Origin: Rhodospirillaceae bacterium
Lineage (GTDB): Bacteria > Pseudomonadota > Alphaproteobacteria > Bin65
Direction: 5' to 3'
DNA length: 64,000 nt
NCBI GenBank assembly: GCA_011523655.1
Contig: WTGH01000029.1
Coordinates: 1-64,000, forward strand
Shown one piece after another: positions 45,611-53,751 of this stretch; position 1 is the first letter of the stretch, and the number at the start of each line of letters is the position of its first letter. The translations under genes and the position numbers were made by a program. The notes beneath the pieces are model-generated. The model ran no database searches and was not told where the DNA came from. It saw only the letters and a list, made by a program, of their open reading frames with translations.

Positions 45611-45874
45611 TCAGAGTAGATCTTCCGGTCTGGCCGGAGGATCCCGGAACTCCGGAAAATCCTCGTCCAGGGGTCGGAGCCGCGACAGGACCTCGGCCAG
45701 AGATGGCGGCCGTTCGACCGGAACCATGACCAAACGGCCGTCTTCCCTGTAGATCATCACTGCGTCGGCCGCCAGTTCGAACTCGCGCGGGATACGAACG
45801 GCCTGGTTGCGGCCGTTGCGAAACAGGCGCGCATGGCGGGCCGAGATCGGCAGGTCCGGGAAATCGTTTGGCAT
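45611..45874 (-). CDS. vapB: VapB-type antitoxin (AbrB/SpoVT fold)
   Basis: 87 aa from ATG 45874 (MPNDFPDLPISARHARLF); an in-frame ATG at 45901 would add 9 residues. RLFRNGRNQAVRIPREFEL is the VapB swapped-hairpin motif, and PLDEDFPEFRDPPARPEDLL the toxin-binding tail. It is followed by a truncated vapC, so it is an orphan antitoxin. It may still bind its dyad at 45866-45883. Confidence 0.85.
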   Translation of the reverse strand: MPNDFPDLPISARHARLFRNGRNQAVRIPREFELAADAVMIYREDGRLVMVPVERPPSLAEVLSRLRPLDEDFPEFRDPPARPEDLL

Positions 45875-45883
45875 ACGCCAAAC
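45866..45883. promoter_or_regulatory. Inverted repeat at the vapB start codon
   Basis: GTTTGGC-ATAC-GCCAAAC, a perfect 7-bp-arm dyad spanning the ATG at 45874-45872. It is the obvious autorepression operator. TTTGGC/GCCAAA arms also occur at the unrelated Phd operator (14204-14222), with a 7-bp spacer there. Confidence 0.6.
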
Positions 45884-45943
45884 CAATGCCATCGGCTGCA
45901 CCGGGTCAACCCGTCATGGGAATGGGTCCGTAGAATGTGTCGG

Positions 45944-46831
45944 CTACCCCAGTTCCGGGCCGGCGATGGCGTAGAGCCACGCCGGGTCGCCGAAGCCGGC
46001 CTCCCGGCCGCGCACCATGCGGATGTAGGGGCGCTGCAGCGCGAAGCCGCTGGCCTCCAGCCACGCGATGAAATCGGCGCGGGTCTCGGCGACGTCGATG
46101 TAGACCGGTCCTGCCACCGCGCCGAGCGCCGCGGCGGCGAGCGATTGCGCCACCGTATCGTCGATTGCCGCCAGGGGCCCGAGTTGCGTCGCCTCGCGGC
46201 CGTCGCGGGCCAGCGCGTAACCGGCGAGCCGGCCCTCGCGCCACGCGCCGAAGGCGGCGCCGGGCTGCCGGCGGCGCAAATGGAACAGCAGCTCCATCCG
46301 GTCGGCGCCGAACAGGCCGCGATCCACCCCCGCGATCCGGGCCAGGTCGGCCGCCGCCAGGGGCCGCACGCGCAACTCGTCCCGCAGCAGGCCCGGCAGC
46401 GGATCCGGCGCTTCGGGCGCCGCAGAGACCGATTCCCCCCGATAGCGCCCGAGGCGGTAAACGTCGCGGAAGCCGATCCGCCGGTAGACCGTGCGCCCGT
46501 CGGGCGTGGCGTCCAGGCCCGGCACCCGGCCGGCGGCGTCCTGCCGCGCGACCACCTCGTCCATCAGGCGGGTGGCGATGCCCTGCCGGCGATAATCGGG
46601 CGCGACCAGCACCAGGCAGATCCACGCAAACCGGCCATAGGGCAGCGCCATCGCCGTGGCGACCAGCGTCTCGTCGGCATCCAGCAGGCCGACGCCGTCT
46701 CCGCGCGCCAGCACGAAACGCCAGTCCTGCGCAGTCTGGTTCCAGCCGATCAGGGAGGAGAGATTGAACCCGGCTTCGGCATGGACAGGCGACAGGTCAA
46801 TCTGCCGGAGCGATTCGGTCGTTGCCGCCAT
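45944..46831 (-). CDS. Protein with two GNAT-type acetyltransferase domains
   Basis: 295 aa. First domain: LVLVAPDYRRQGIATRLMDEV is the acetyl-CoA loop (about residues 75-95) and VPGLDATPDGRTVYRRIGF its end. Second half is a degenerate GNAT-like domain (about 150-290) ending in AWLYAIAGPELG. The pair resembles YitH-like GNATs. The start is ATG 46831, 5 bp after the epimerase gene on the same strand. Confidence 0.82.
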   Translation of the reverse strand: MAATTESLRQIDLSPVHAEAGFNLSSLIGWNQTAQDWRFVLARGDGVGLLDADETLVATAMALPYGRFAWICLVLVAPDYRRQGIATRLMDEVVARQDAAGRVPGLDATPDGRTVYRRIGFRDVYRLGRYRGESVSAAPEAPDPLPGLLRDELRVRPLAAADLARIAGVDRGLFGADRMELLFHLRRRQPGAAFGAWREGRLAGYALARDGREATQLGPLAAIDDTVAQSLAAAALGAVAGPVYIDVAETRADFIAWLEASGFALQRPYIRMVRGREAGFGDPAWLYAIAGPELG

Positions 46832-46836
46832 AACGG

Positions 46837-47877
46837 TCAGAACGCGCCGTCCCGGCTGGCATATTCGGTCGGTTTGCCATAGGCGCCGCCGCCGGCCACG
46901 AGCCATTCGGCCACCCAGTCGACCATCGTGAGAAGCGGCACCGAAGGATTGCCGAACAGGCGCGCCGCCTCGCCGGAATTGACCAGCCAGCACTGCTCCG
47001 CCTCGGCCCCCTCGAAGCGGGGAGTCCGGCCGAACCGCTCTCCGAAAGCCAGGGCGAGCGCCCGCACGCTGGCCGTCTCCGGGCCGGACACGTTGATCGG
47101 CGTCGTCGGCGCGGTGCACCGGGCGAGGCAGCGCAGGACATGGCTGTTGGCATCGCCCTGCCAGATGACGTTGACATTGCCGGTTGTCAGATCGACCGGC
47201 TCTCCGGCCAGCACCTTGCTGCCGATGTCGTGCAGCACGCCGTAGCGCATGTCGATGGCATAGTTGAGCCTGACGATGCGGCCCGGCGTGCCGTATCGCT
47301 CCGAAAAATGCTCGAACATGCGCTCGCGGCCCAGGCAGCTCATCGCATATTCGCCCATCGGCCCGGGCGTATCCGACTCGCGCGAGCCGCCTTCCGCGAC
47401 CCGGGCGAAGGGATAGACGTTACCGGTGGAGAAGGCGACGATCCGGCTGTCGCGGAACGTCTCGGCGACGATCGCCGGCATGGCGACATTCATCGCCCAG
47501 GTCAGCGGAAGCGCGCCGGTCGTGCCGAACTTGCGGCCGGCCATGAAGATAACGTTCGGGCAGCGGGGCAGCGCCGCGACCGCCTCCCGATCCATCAGAT
47601 CGCAGGCAATCGTCTCGACGTCGCAGGCTCGCAGTTTCTCCTCGACAGCCGGATCGGAGAAGCGCGCGACGCCGATGACCCGCCTGTCGGGCACGGCGCG
47701 CCGGGCGAGCCGCGCCAGAGTCGGCCCCATCTTGCCGCCGACGCCCAGGATCAGGATGTCGCCGTCGACCGATTCCAGGTCGCGCACCAGCGCCGCCGGG
47801 GGCCGGGTCATGAACTCTTCCAGCTCCGCCTCGTCGGCAAATCCCGCGGGCAGACCGGCCGCGTCGTGCACTGCCAT
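46837..47877 (-). CDS. NAD-dependent epimerase/dehydratase-like protein lacking the catalytic Lys
   Basis: 346 aa, extended SDR. Cofactor loop ILGVGGKMG (43-51), then FSTGNVYPF (Ser150). The catalytic Tyr177 is in GEYAMSCLGRERM, but the YxxxK lysine is Cys181. The Rossmann part is preceded by a 35-residue extension. Either a non-canonical catalyst or a binding protein. Shares an operon with the double-GNAT gene. Confidence 0.78.
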   Translation of the reverse strand: MAVHDAAGLPAGFADEAELEEFMTRPPAALVRDLESVDGDILILGVGGKMGPTLARLARRAVPDRRVIGVARFSDPAVEEKLRACDVETIACDLMDREAVAALPRCPNVIFMAGRKFGTTGALPLTWAMNVAMPAIVAETFRDSRIVAFSTGNVYPFARVAEGGSRESDTPGPMGEYAMSCLGRERMFEHFSERYGTPGRIVRLNYAIDMRYGVLHDIGSKVLAGEPVDLTTGNVNVIWQGDANSHVLRCLARCTAPTTPINVSGPETASVRALALAFGERFGRTPRFEGAEAEQCWLVNSGEAARLFGNPSVPLLTMVDWVAEWLVAGGGAYGKPTEYASRDGAF

Positions 47878-48012
47878 CGTTCCGTCTCTTTCCCGCTATC
47901 GAAGCGGGCGAGCCGCGCCGTTCCGGCGCGCCTTGCAGCCTGCCTCGATTGTGCGATGTCCCGAATCCTGCCATTCTGACCGGTATTTGGGAATAGGCTG
48001 AAGGAGACGGCA

Positions 48013-49041
48013 ATGGAAGCCGGCAGGCCGCGCATCGGGACGACTGTCGTCGGTTCCTACCCGGCGCCCGACTGGCTGATCCAGTGCCCGTCGGAGCAGG
48101 CGCTGGCCGACGCGACGAGGGTCGTTCTGCACACCCAGGAGCTGGCGGGCATCGACCTGGTGTGCGACGGCGAGCTCTACCGTTTCGACCCGAACCATCC
48201 CGAAACCAACGGCATGATCGAATATTTCGTCCGGCCGATGGGCGGCGTGGCGACCGAAATCGACTTCGACGAGCTGACGCGCTACCGGTCCCAGCCGGGC
48301 ATGCAGTTCCGCAGCCGGCCGCCCGGCGTCGTGACCGGGGCGGTCTCGGCCGGCCATCTCGACCTGCCGGGCGCGTGCCGGATGGCGCGGCGGCTGACGC
48401 GGTCGCCGTTAAAGTTCACGCTGACCGGCCCGCACATGCTGGCGAAGACGCTTGTCAACCGCCACTACCCGGACGTGCCGGCGCTCGCCCTGGCAATCGC
48501 CGACGTGCTGGCCGAGCAGATCCGCCATCTCGATGCCGACGTGGTGCAGGTCGACGAGGCCAACCTGCCGGGCGCACCGGAGGAATGGCAGTGGGCGGCG
48601 GAAGCCATCAACCGTGTGCTCGACGCGGTTGACGGCCTGCCGGCGGTCCATCTCTGTTTCGGCAATTACGGCGGCCAGTCGATCCAGAAGGGCAGCTGGG
48701 ACCGGCTGATCGACTATCTGAACGCGCTCCATGCCGACCATATCGTCATGGAAGTCGCCCACCGGCCGCCGGAGGAACTTGCCGCCTTCCGGGGCCTGCG
48801 CCCGGACATCGGCCTCGGTCTCGGCGTCGTCGACATCAAGACGACAGAGGTGGAGAGCGCCGACGGCATCGCCCGCGCCATCGAACGCGCCGAACGGCTG
48901 CTCGGCGAGGGCCGGGTGCGCTGGATCCATCCGGACTGCGGCTTCTGGATGCTCAAACGCCCGGTCGCCGACGCCAAGATCCGCGCCCTGGTCGAAGGCC
49001 GGGACCTGTACGAAGGGCGGCAGAGCCGCGCGGCGGCGTAG
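48013..49041 (+). CDS. MetE C-terminal-domain-like methyltransferase, paralogue 3
   Basis: 342 aa. Begins RIGTTVVGSYPAPDW, then zinc ligands His213 and Cys215 (AVHLCFGNYGG), Glu247 (VMEVAHR) and Cys309 (HPDCGFWMLKR). It is more distant from paralogues 1 and 2 than they are from each other. The zinc site argues for thiol alkylation; methyl donor and acceptor are not predictable. Confidence 0.82.
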   Translation: MEAGRPRIGTTVVGSYPAPDWLIQCPSEQALADATRVVLHTQELAGIDLVCDGELYRFDPNHPETNGMIEYFVRPMGGVATEIDFDELTRYRSQPGMQFRSRPPGVVTGAVSAGHLDLPGACRMARRLTRSPLKFTLTGPHMLAKTLVNRHYPDVPALALAIADVLAEQIRHLDADVVQVDEANLPGAPEEWQWAAEAINRVLDAVDGLPAVHLCFGNYGGQSIQKGSWDRLIDYLNALHADHIVMEVAHRPPEELAAFRGLRPDIGLGLGVVDIKTTEVESADGIARAIERAERLLGEGRVRWIHPDCGFWMLKRPVADAKIRALVEGRDLYEGRQSRAAA

Positions 49042-49060
49042 CGACCCGAACCTCCGGCGC

Positions 49061-50647
49061 CTACCACACGCCGATCAGCACGCCCCGTTTCCTGGCGATG
49101 CCGAGCGCATCCTCGATCTCCCGGTCGGATTTGGTCGTCCGGGTCCGTCGGGTGCGCAGCCAGTGGAACAGCCGCTCGTGCAGTCCGGCGCGGACGCTTT
49201 CATGTTCTTCGCTCTCGCCCAGGTCGACCAGTTCGTCCGGGTCGTTCGCCATGTCGAAAAGCTGCGGCCGGAAGCCCTCGTAGAGGATGTATTTCCAGTC
49301 GGCCGTGCGAATGCAATACGCCTTGGCCTGGTGGGCGCGCAGGCCGAGCGCGTCCCGGGCGCCGCGGTAGGAATAGTCGCATTCCGAGAAGGTGGCGTCG
49401 CGCCAGTCGTCGGCCGCATCGCCGTCGCGCAGCAGCGGCAGGATCGAATGGCCTTCCATCCAGTGGTCCTGCTCCGCCGGGTCGCCGCCCATCGCCTCGT
49501 AGAAGGTCGGCAGCATATCGATGCATTCGACGAAGCGGCCGTCCTGCGCGCCGCGGCTCGCGTCCGCCGCCGGGTCGGGGTCGTAGACGATCATTGGCAG
49601 GCGCAGGACGCAATCGTGGAACAGCTCCTTCTCGCCGAGCCAGTGGTCGCCGAGATAGTCGCCGTGATCCGAGGTCAGCACGATCATCGTGTCGTCCATC
49701 CGGCCGGCCCGTTCCATCCAGCCGAACAGCCTGCCGAGATGGTCGTCGATCTGCCTGACCAGCCCCATGTAGGTCGGGATCACCGCCTCCCGCACTTCGT
49801 CGCGGCTGAAATTCAGGCTGTCCTCATGCTGCTGGAAGGCGGCGTAGACCGGATGGCTGGTCTGGCGCTCACGGGCGCTGCGCACCGCCGGGAGGATGTC
49901 GGCCGCGCCGTACATGGCGTGGTAGGGCGCCGGCGCCAGATAGGGCCAGTGCGGCTTGATGTAGGAGAGATGCAGGCACCAGGGCTGCCCGTCGCCGCAT
50001 TCCTCCATGAAGTCCTGCGCGCGCCGGGTCATGTAGGCCGTTTCGGAGTGCGCCTCCTTCACCCGCGCCGGCAGGCCCGCATGGCGCATCTCCCAGCCGC
50101 TGACCACGTTGCCGCCGGCGTCGAGCGCGCTGGCGCAATAGTCCTGCCACGGGTTGTCGCTTTCGTAGCCCTGTTCCCTCAGATACCGGTTGTAGGCAAA
50201 ATCCTTCGCGCCGTAGCCGCCCGGATGCAGGCCGTCGTCCCGGTCGAAGGGCTCGAAACCGGCCTGGGTCGCCAGCACGCCGTGGGGCGAGGCCCTGTCG
50301 ATCCCGAGCCGGTCGAGGCCGGGCTCGTCGATTTGCATGTGCGTCTTGCCGGCCAGCGCCACCCGCGCGCCCAGCGTGCGCAGATGATCGCCCATCGTGC
50401 GGATATGGAGCGGCAGCGGCACCCGGTTCCAGTTCGCGCCGTGGGTGACCATGTAGCGGCCGGTATAGAAGGACATGCGCGACGGCCCGCAGACCGACGA
50501 TTGCGTGAAGGCGCGGGTGAAGCGGACGCCCCTGGCCGCCAGCGCATCGACATGGGGCGTCTCGAGCGTCGGATGGCCCATGCAGGACAGGTAATCCGCC
50601 CGCAGCTGGTCGCACATGATGAACAGGACGTTTCGGACTTTGCCCAT
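49061..50647 (-). CDS. Sulfatase-superfamily hydrolase (phosphonate monoester hydrolase/arylsulfatase type)
   Basis: 528 aa from ATG 50647. The formylglycine site SSVCGPSRMSF (Cys53, CxPSR) and the metal residues in FIMCDQLRADYL and LTSDHGDYLGDHWLGEKELFH are complete. Length and the DQLRADYL start resemble phosphonate monoester hydrolase/sulfatase enzymes. No signal peptide, so cytoplasmic. A formylglycine-generating enzyme gene is not in the window. Confidence 0.88.
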   Translation of the reverse strand: MGKVRNVLFIMCDQLRADYLSCMGHPTLETPHVDALAARGVRFTRAFTQSSVCGPSRMSFYTGRYMVTHGANWNRVPLPLHIRTMGDHLRTLGARVALAGKTHMQIDEPGLDRLGIDRASPHGVLATQAGFEPFDRDDGLHPGGYGAKDFAYNRYLREQGYESDNPWQDYCASALDAGGNVVSGWEMRHAGLPARVKEAHSETAYMTRRAQDFMEECGDGQPWCLHLSYIKPHWPYLAPAPYHAMYGAADILPAVRSARERQTSHPVYAAFQQHEDSLNFSRDEVREAVIPTYMGLVRQIDDHLGRLFGWMERAGRMDDTMIVLTSDHGDYLGDHWLGEKELFHDCVLRLPMIVYDPDPAADASRGAQDGRFVECIDMLPTFYEAMGGDPAEQDHWMEGHSILPLLRDGDAADDWRDATFSECDYSYRGARDALGLRAHQAKAYCIRTADWKYILYEGFRPQLFDMANDPDELVDLGESEEHESVRAGLHERLFHWLRTRRTRTTKSDREIEDALGIARKRGVLIGVW

Positions 50648-50812
50648 GGCGGGGCCCATGCGGAGTATCGGCTTGGCGGCGGACCGGATCGACCGGACCC
50701 TATAGGCGGCAGCCGCCACATCGGCAAGGCGCACGATGCCATGCGCCACCCGCTGCGCCGTTTGCCGGCGGACCGGAGCGCCGGCGCGGTGTACCGCCGG
50801 CCGGCGATGGAC

Positions 50813-51490
50813 CTACTGGCCGTCCAGTTCCGCCATCTTCATGCGCATGGCCCGGAGCAGGCCGGCCATGGTGCCGCCGTAGCGCCGATAGGCCGAGGCG
50901 AATTCCCGGCGCTGGTTGAGCGACATGGAGACATTCTCGAACACCATATCGCGGACCTTGAGCGTTCCGCCCGACGGGCGCATGCGCCACTTCATGTGAA
51001 ACGGCCGCCCGCTGCGCAGGCCGACCATCCTGGTGGTGACGACAACGCCGGTCCGGTCCGGCCCGGCCGCGATGACCTCGAAATTCCCGTCCCTGTAGCG
51101 CCTAAGCTTGATCGTGTAGACCTTGACGACATAGTGCAGAAACAATTCGAGATACTGAGCCCTTTCGTCGGCTGAAGCTTTCGACCAGGCGGCACGGCCG
51201 AGTACGAAGCGCGCGATCCGCGGCACGTCGAAATACATGGCGAACAGCGTGCGGAAGGTCGCTTCCTGCGTACGGCGGTCGCCGTTATCGCGCAGAACGG
51301 TAAAAACCGTCTGCGAAAGGGAACGGATAATCGCCTCCCCCTTCTGGACCGGATTGACGGGCGCGTCCGCCGCTCCGGCTGCGCCGGGCGAAAGGGCGCC
51401 GGCGATCAGCATCACGGCGGCAAGCGCCGTGCGGCGCACCCCCCCGCTTCGGGGCCGAGAAGCATTGGCGTCAGCGTTTACCCGGGTCAT
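50813..51490 (-). CDS. mlaC: MlaC-like phospholipid-binding protein
   Basis: 225 aa from ATG 51490. Signal peptide about 15-40 (ALAAVMLIAGALSPGAAGAA). Mature MlaC/Ttg2D pattern: FRTLFAMYFDVPRIARFVLG, then YLELFLHYVVKVYTIKLRRY and VRDMVFENVSMSLNQRREFA. Shuttles phospholipids across the periplasm between MlaA and the MlaFEDB complex. It is 32 bp downstream of mlaA. MlaBDEF genes are not in the window. Confidence 0.9.
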   Translation of the reverse strand: MTRVNADANASRPRSGGVRRTALAAVMLIAGALSPGAAGAADAPVNPVQKGEAIIRSLSQTVFTVLRDNGDRRTQEATFRTLFAMYFDVPRIARFVLGRAAWSKASADERAQYLELFLHYVVKVYTIKLRRYRDGNFEVIAAGPDRTGVVVTTRMVGLRSGRPFHMKWRMRPSGGTLKVRDMVFENVSMSLNQRREFASAYRRYGGTMAGLLRAMRMKMAELDGQ

Positions 51491-51522
51491 AGGCGGTATC
51501 TCTCGACGGACAGCAGCAGGTT

Positions 51523-52356
51523 TCATTGGCTGATGGCGGCGCGGCGCGCTTCGGTTCCTTCGGGCTTCGGCGCGGCGGCGACCGGCTGCGGCCCGGGTTC
51601 TTCGTCGTCGTCAATGTCGATATCGTCGTCACCGGGCGCCCCCGGCAGAATCCTGCCATTATGAATTTCGGCAAGGCGGGCCTGCCAGTAGCTGCTTCGC
51701 GCGGAGGCATAGAAGTCCAGCGACGTTTTCTTCAGGCCGTCGACCGCTTCGATCAGGCGTTCTCTCTGGTCGATGATTTCGACCGTCCGTTCGACGAGTC
51801 CGACCCAGGCGTAGTCGGTCGTCGCCAGCAGGTAGCCGATCGGGTTGACCGCAACATCGGCGACGCGGCCCACGAAATGGCGCGTCGTCGACGGTCCGAG
51901 AAACGGAACGACCAGATAGGGACCGGGGCCGACTCCCCATGCCGCGAGGGTTTCGCCGAAATCCGACCGGCGGCCCGGCAAACCGGCCCTTGTTGCGACA
52001 TCGGCGACGCCGGCGATGCCCGCCGTCGAATTGACGACAAAGCGGGCCAGCGTCACCTGCGCGCGGCCGAATTCGCCCTGCAGCAAATCGTTGATGAAGA
52101 CGACCGGCGAATTGAGGTTATCGGCGAAGTTGCGAATGCCGTCCCGGACCCCCCTTGGGAGCGCCTCGCGATACGCCATGGCGATCGGCTCGCCGATCGC
52201 CTCATCCACCCCATTGTTGAATTCGAAGGTCGCGCGATTGACGTTTTCGACAGGATCGTAAAGACCGCCGCCGAGATTGGCGCCGTCCTGAGTCGCGCAG
52301 GCAGCCAGCGAAATAGCCGCAGCCGCCAACAGGCTCCGTCCTGTTGTTGCTATCAC
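51523..52356 (-). CDS. mlaA: MlaA/VacJ outer-membrane lipoprotein
   Basis: 277 aa from GTG 52356, with AGGGGGTG as ribosome-binding site. The lipobox SLAACAT gives lipidated Cys20. YDPVENVNRATFEFNNGVDE and DFGETLAAWGVGPGPYLVVP are MlaA signatures. The C-terminus carries a long Asp/Glu-rich tail (after residue 245). Removes mislocalised phospholipids from the outer leaflet. Confidence 0.92.
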   Translation of the reverse strand: MIATTGRSLLAAAAISLAACATQDGANLGGGLYDPVENVNRATFEFNNGVDEAIGEPIAMAYREALPRGVRDGIRNFADNLNSPVVFINDLLQGEFGRAQVTLARFVVNSTAGIAGVADVATRAGLPGRRSDFGETLAAWGVGPGPYLVVPFLGPSTTRHFVGRVADVAVNPIGYLLATTDYAWVGLVERTVEIIDQRERLIEAVDGLKKTSLDFYASARSSYWQARLAEIHNGRILPGAPGDDDIDIDDDEEPGPQPVAAAPKPEGTEARRAAISQ

Positions 52357-52431
52357 GCAACACCCCCTGCTGCGCGCGCCGCCGCCTTTTTTCTGCCGGT
52401 CTTGCGGTGCGCGCCGAAGCATGCGGTTAGC

Positions 52432-52471
52432 ATACTGCGAGGCCGAATTCCACGCCGTAACAGCGCAGTAT
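52432..52471. promoter_or_regulatory. Inverted repeat in the mlaA leader region
   Basis: ATACTGCG (52432-52439) and CGCAGTAT (52464-52471) are perfect arms 24 bp apart, upstream of mlaA in the 377-bp gap to the next gene. Spacing of about three helical turns between centres suits a regulator operator. Nothing else in this gap can be supported. Confidence 0.4.
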
Positions 52472-52733
52472 CGGTATTAATTTGCCCATAATATCGCGAT
52501 TTGCGGCCTTAATTTGGCGGCGCGGCGCACGCCGGTCTTATTGAACCGAATAACAACGCGCCTACCGGGACGCCCTGCCCGCGGTCAGTTCGTCACAGCG
52601 AAATTGCGGCCGGCCGGGCCCAATTGCCGAATCGAGCCTGCCGCACCCGTTCCGGTGCACCAGTTCCGGTACCGGGCGTGCGAGGCCGATCCGCAGAACC
52701 CGGCAGACGGACCGGGCGGTCGGGGACATGGGC

Positions 52734-52964
52734 ATGAAGCTGCTGATCGCGGTCCTTTTCGGAATTCTGGCGCTGTCCGCGGCGGCGGCCTGGCATGTCT
52801 GGTCGGGGCTGGACGGCGCCGCCATGACCGGGCACGGCTACCTGGCCCTGGCCGCCGGGGTGACGCTTTCCATGATCGTCGGCGGCGGTCTGATGGCGCT
52901 GGTCTTCTACAGCGCGCGCCGGGGCTACGACGACATTGACGATCCATCGCAGGACGGCCGATAG
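52734..52964 (+). CDS. Small membrane protein of unknown function
   Basis: 76 aa from ATG 52734 (ATG 52728 is two codons earlier). Two probable membrane helices (about 2-22 and 36-58) joined by a HVWSGLDGAAMTGHGY loop, with a polar tail RRGYDDIDDPSQDG. The alternating hydrophobic/polar pattern and codon third-base GC suggest a real gene. No family is recognised. Confidence 0.6.
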   Translation: MKLLIAVLFGILALSAAAAWHVWSGLDGAAMTGHGYLALAAGVTLSMIVGGGLMALVFYSARRGYDDIDDPSQDGR

Positions 52965-53106
52965 GACGGATTCCGCGCTACGGTCGCGATCTGCGCGGCA
53001 GTGTCCGGCTTGCGCCGGCCGCGGGCGGCGTGGCATCTGATCCCCGCCTCGTAGGCCCTTTGCGGTTTCTCCTCCGGTCTCCCCTCCCCCCGATCGCGCT
53101 CGCACC

Positions 53107-53649
53107 ATGTCAGCACCGTTACGTCCGCCCCGGGACCCTGCGGGCCCGGGCGTCGAAATTCGCAGGAACGAACGGCTGGTCGTCCACCGGTCCGCCGTCC
53201 AGCCGGAATGGATCGACTATAACGGCCACATGAACGTCGCCTATTACCTGTTGGCGTTCGACCTGGCGCTGGATGCGCTGTTCGACCGGATCGGCCTGAC
53301 GCAGCCCTACCGCGAGACGCACGGGGTTTCGACCTTCGCGCTGGAAGTCCATCTTTCCTACATTCGCGAAGTCAGGCTGGAAGATCCGCTGCGCTTCGAG
53401 GTCCAGATGCTCGATCTGGACGAAAAGCGGTTCCACCTCCTCATCTATATGGTCGACGACCGGACGGGCGATCTCTGCGCCGCCGCCGAGTGGATCAGCG
53501 CGCATATGGATATGACGTCGCGCAGGATGGCGCCGTTCCGCGACGACCTCAGGGTTCCGCTCGAGCGGATCCGCGACGCCCACCGGGATATGCCCTGGCC
53601 CGACCACGCCGGCCGCAAGATCGGCATCCGCCGCCGCAAGGCTTCCTGA
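53107..53649 (+). CDS. Hotdog-fold acyl-CoA thioesterase
   Basis: 180 aa. WIDYNGHMNVAYYLLAFDLA is the 4-hydroxybenzoyl-CoA-thioesterase-type active-site helix with its Asp and His, and the rest follows the hotdog pattern to FEVQMLDLDEKRFHLLIYM. The first 30 residues are a Pro-rich extension. Substrate unknown; relatives cleave betainyl- or aromatic-CoA thioesters. Confidence 0.82.
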   Translation: MSAPLRPPRDPAGPGVEIRRNERLVVHRSAVQPEWIDYNGHMNVAYYLLAFDLALDALFDRIGLTQPYRETHGVSTFALEVHLSYIREVRLEDPLRFEVQMLDLDEKRFHLLIYMVDDRTGDLCAAAEWISAHMDMTSRRMAPFRDDLRVPLERIRDAHRDMPWPDHAGRKIGIRRRKAS

Positions 53650-53751
53650 GTTTTCGCCGGTCGCCCCGGCGGCCGGTTTCTGTGAAGCTGCCGGCGCCTC
53701 TCCGCTCCGTGCCTGTTGGCATTGGCGTTGCCGCCATGCGATACCGCGGCG

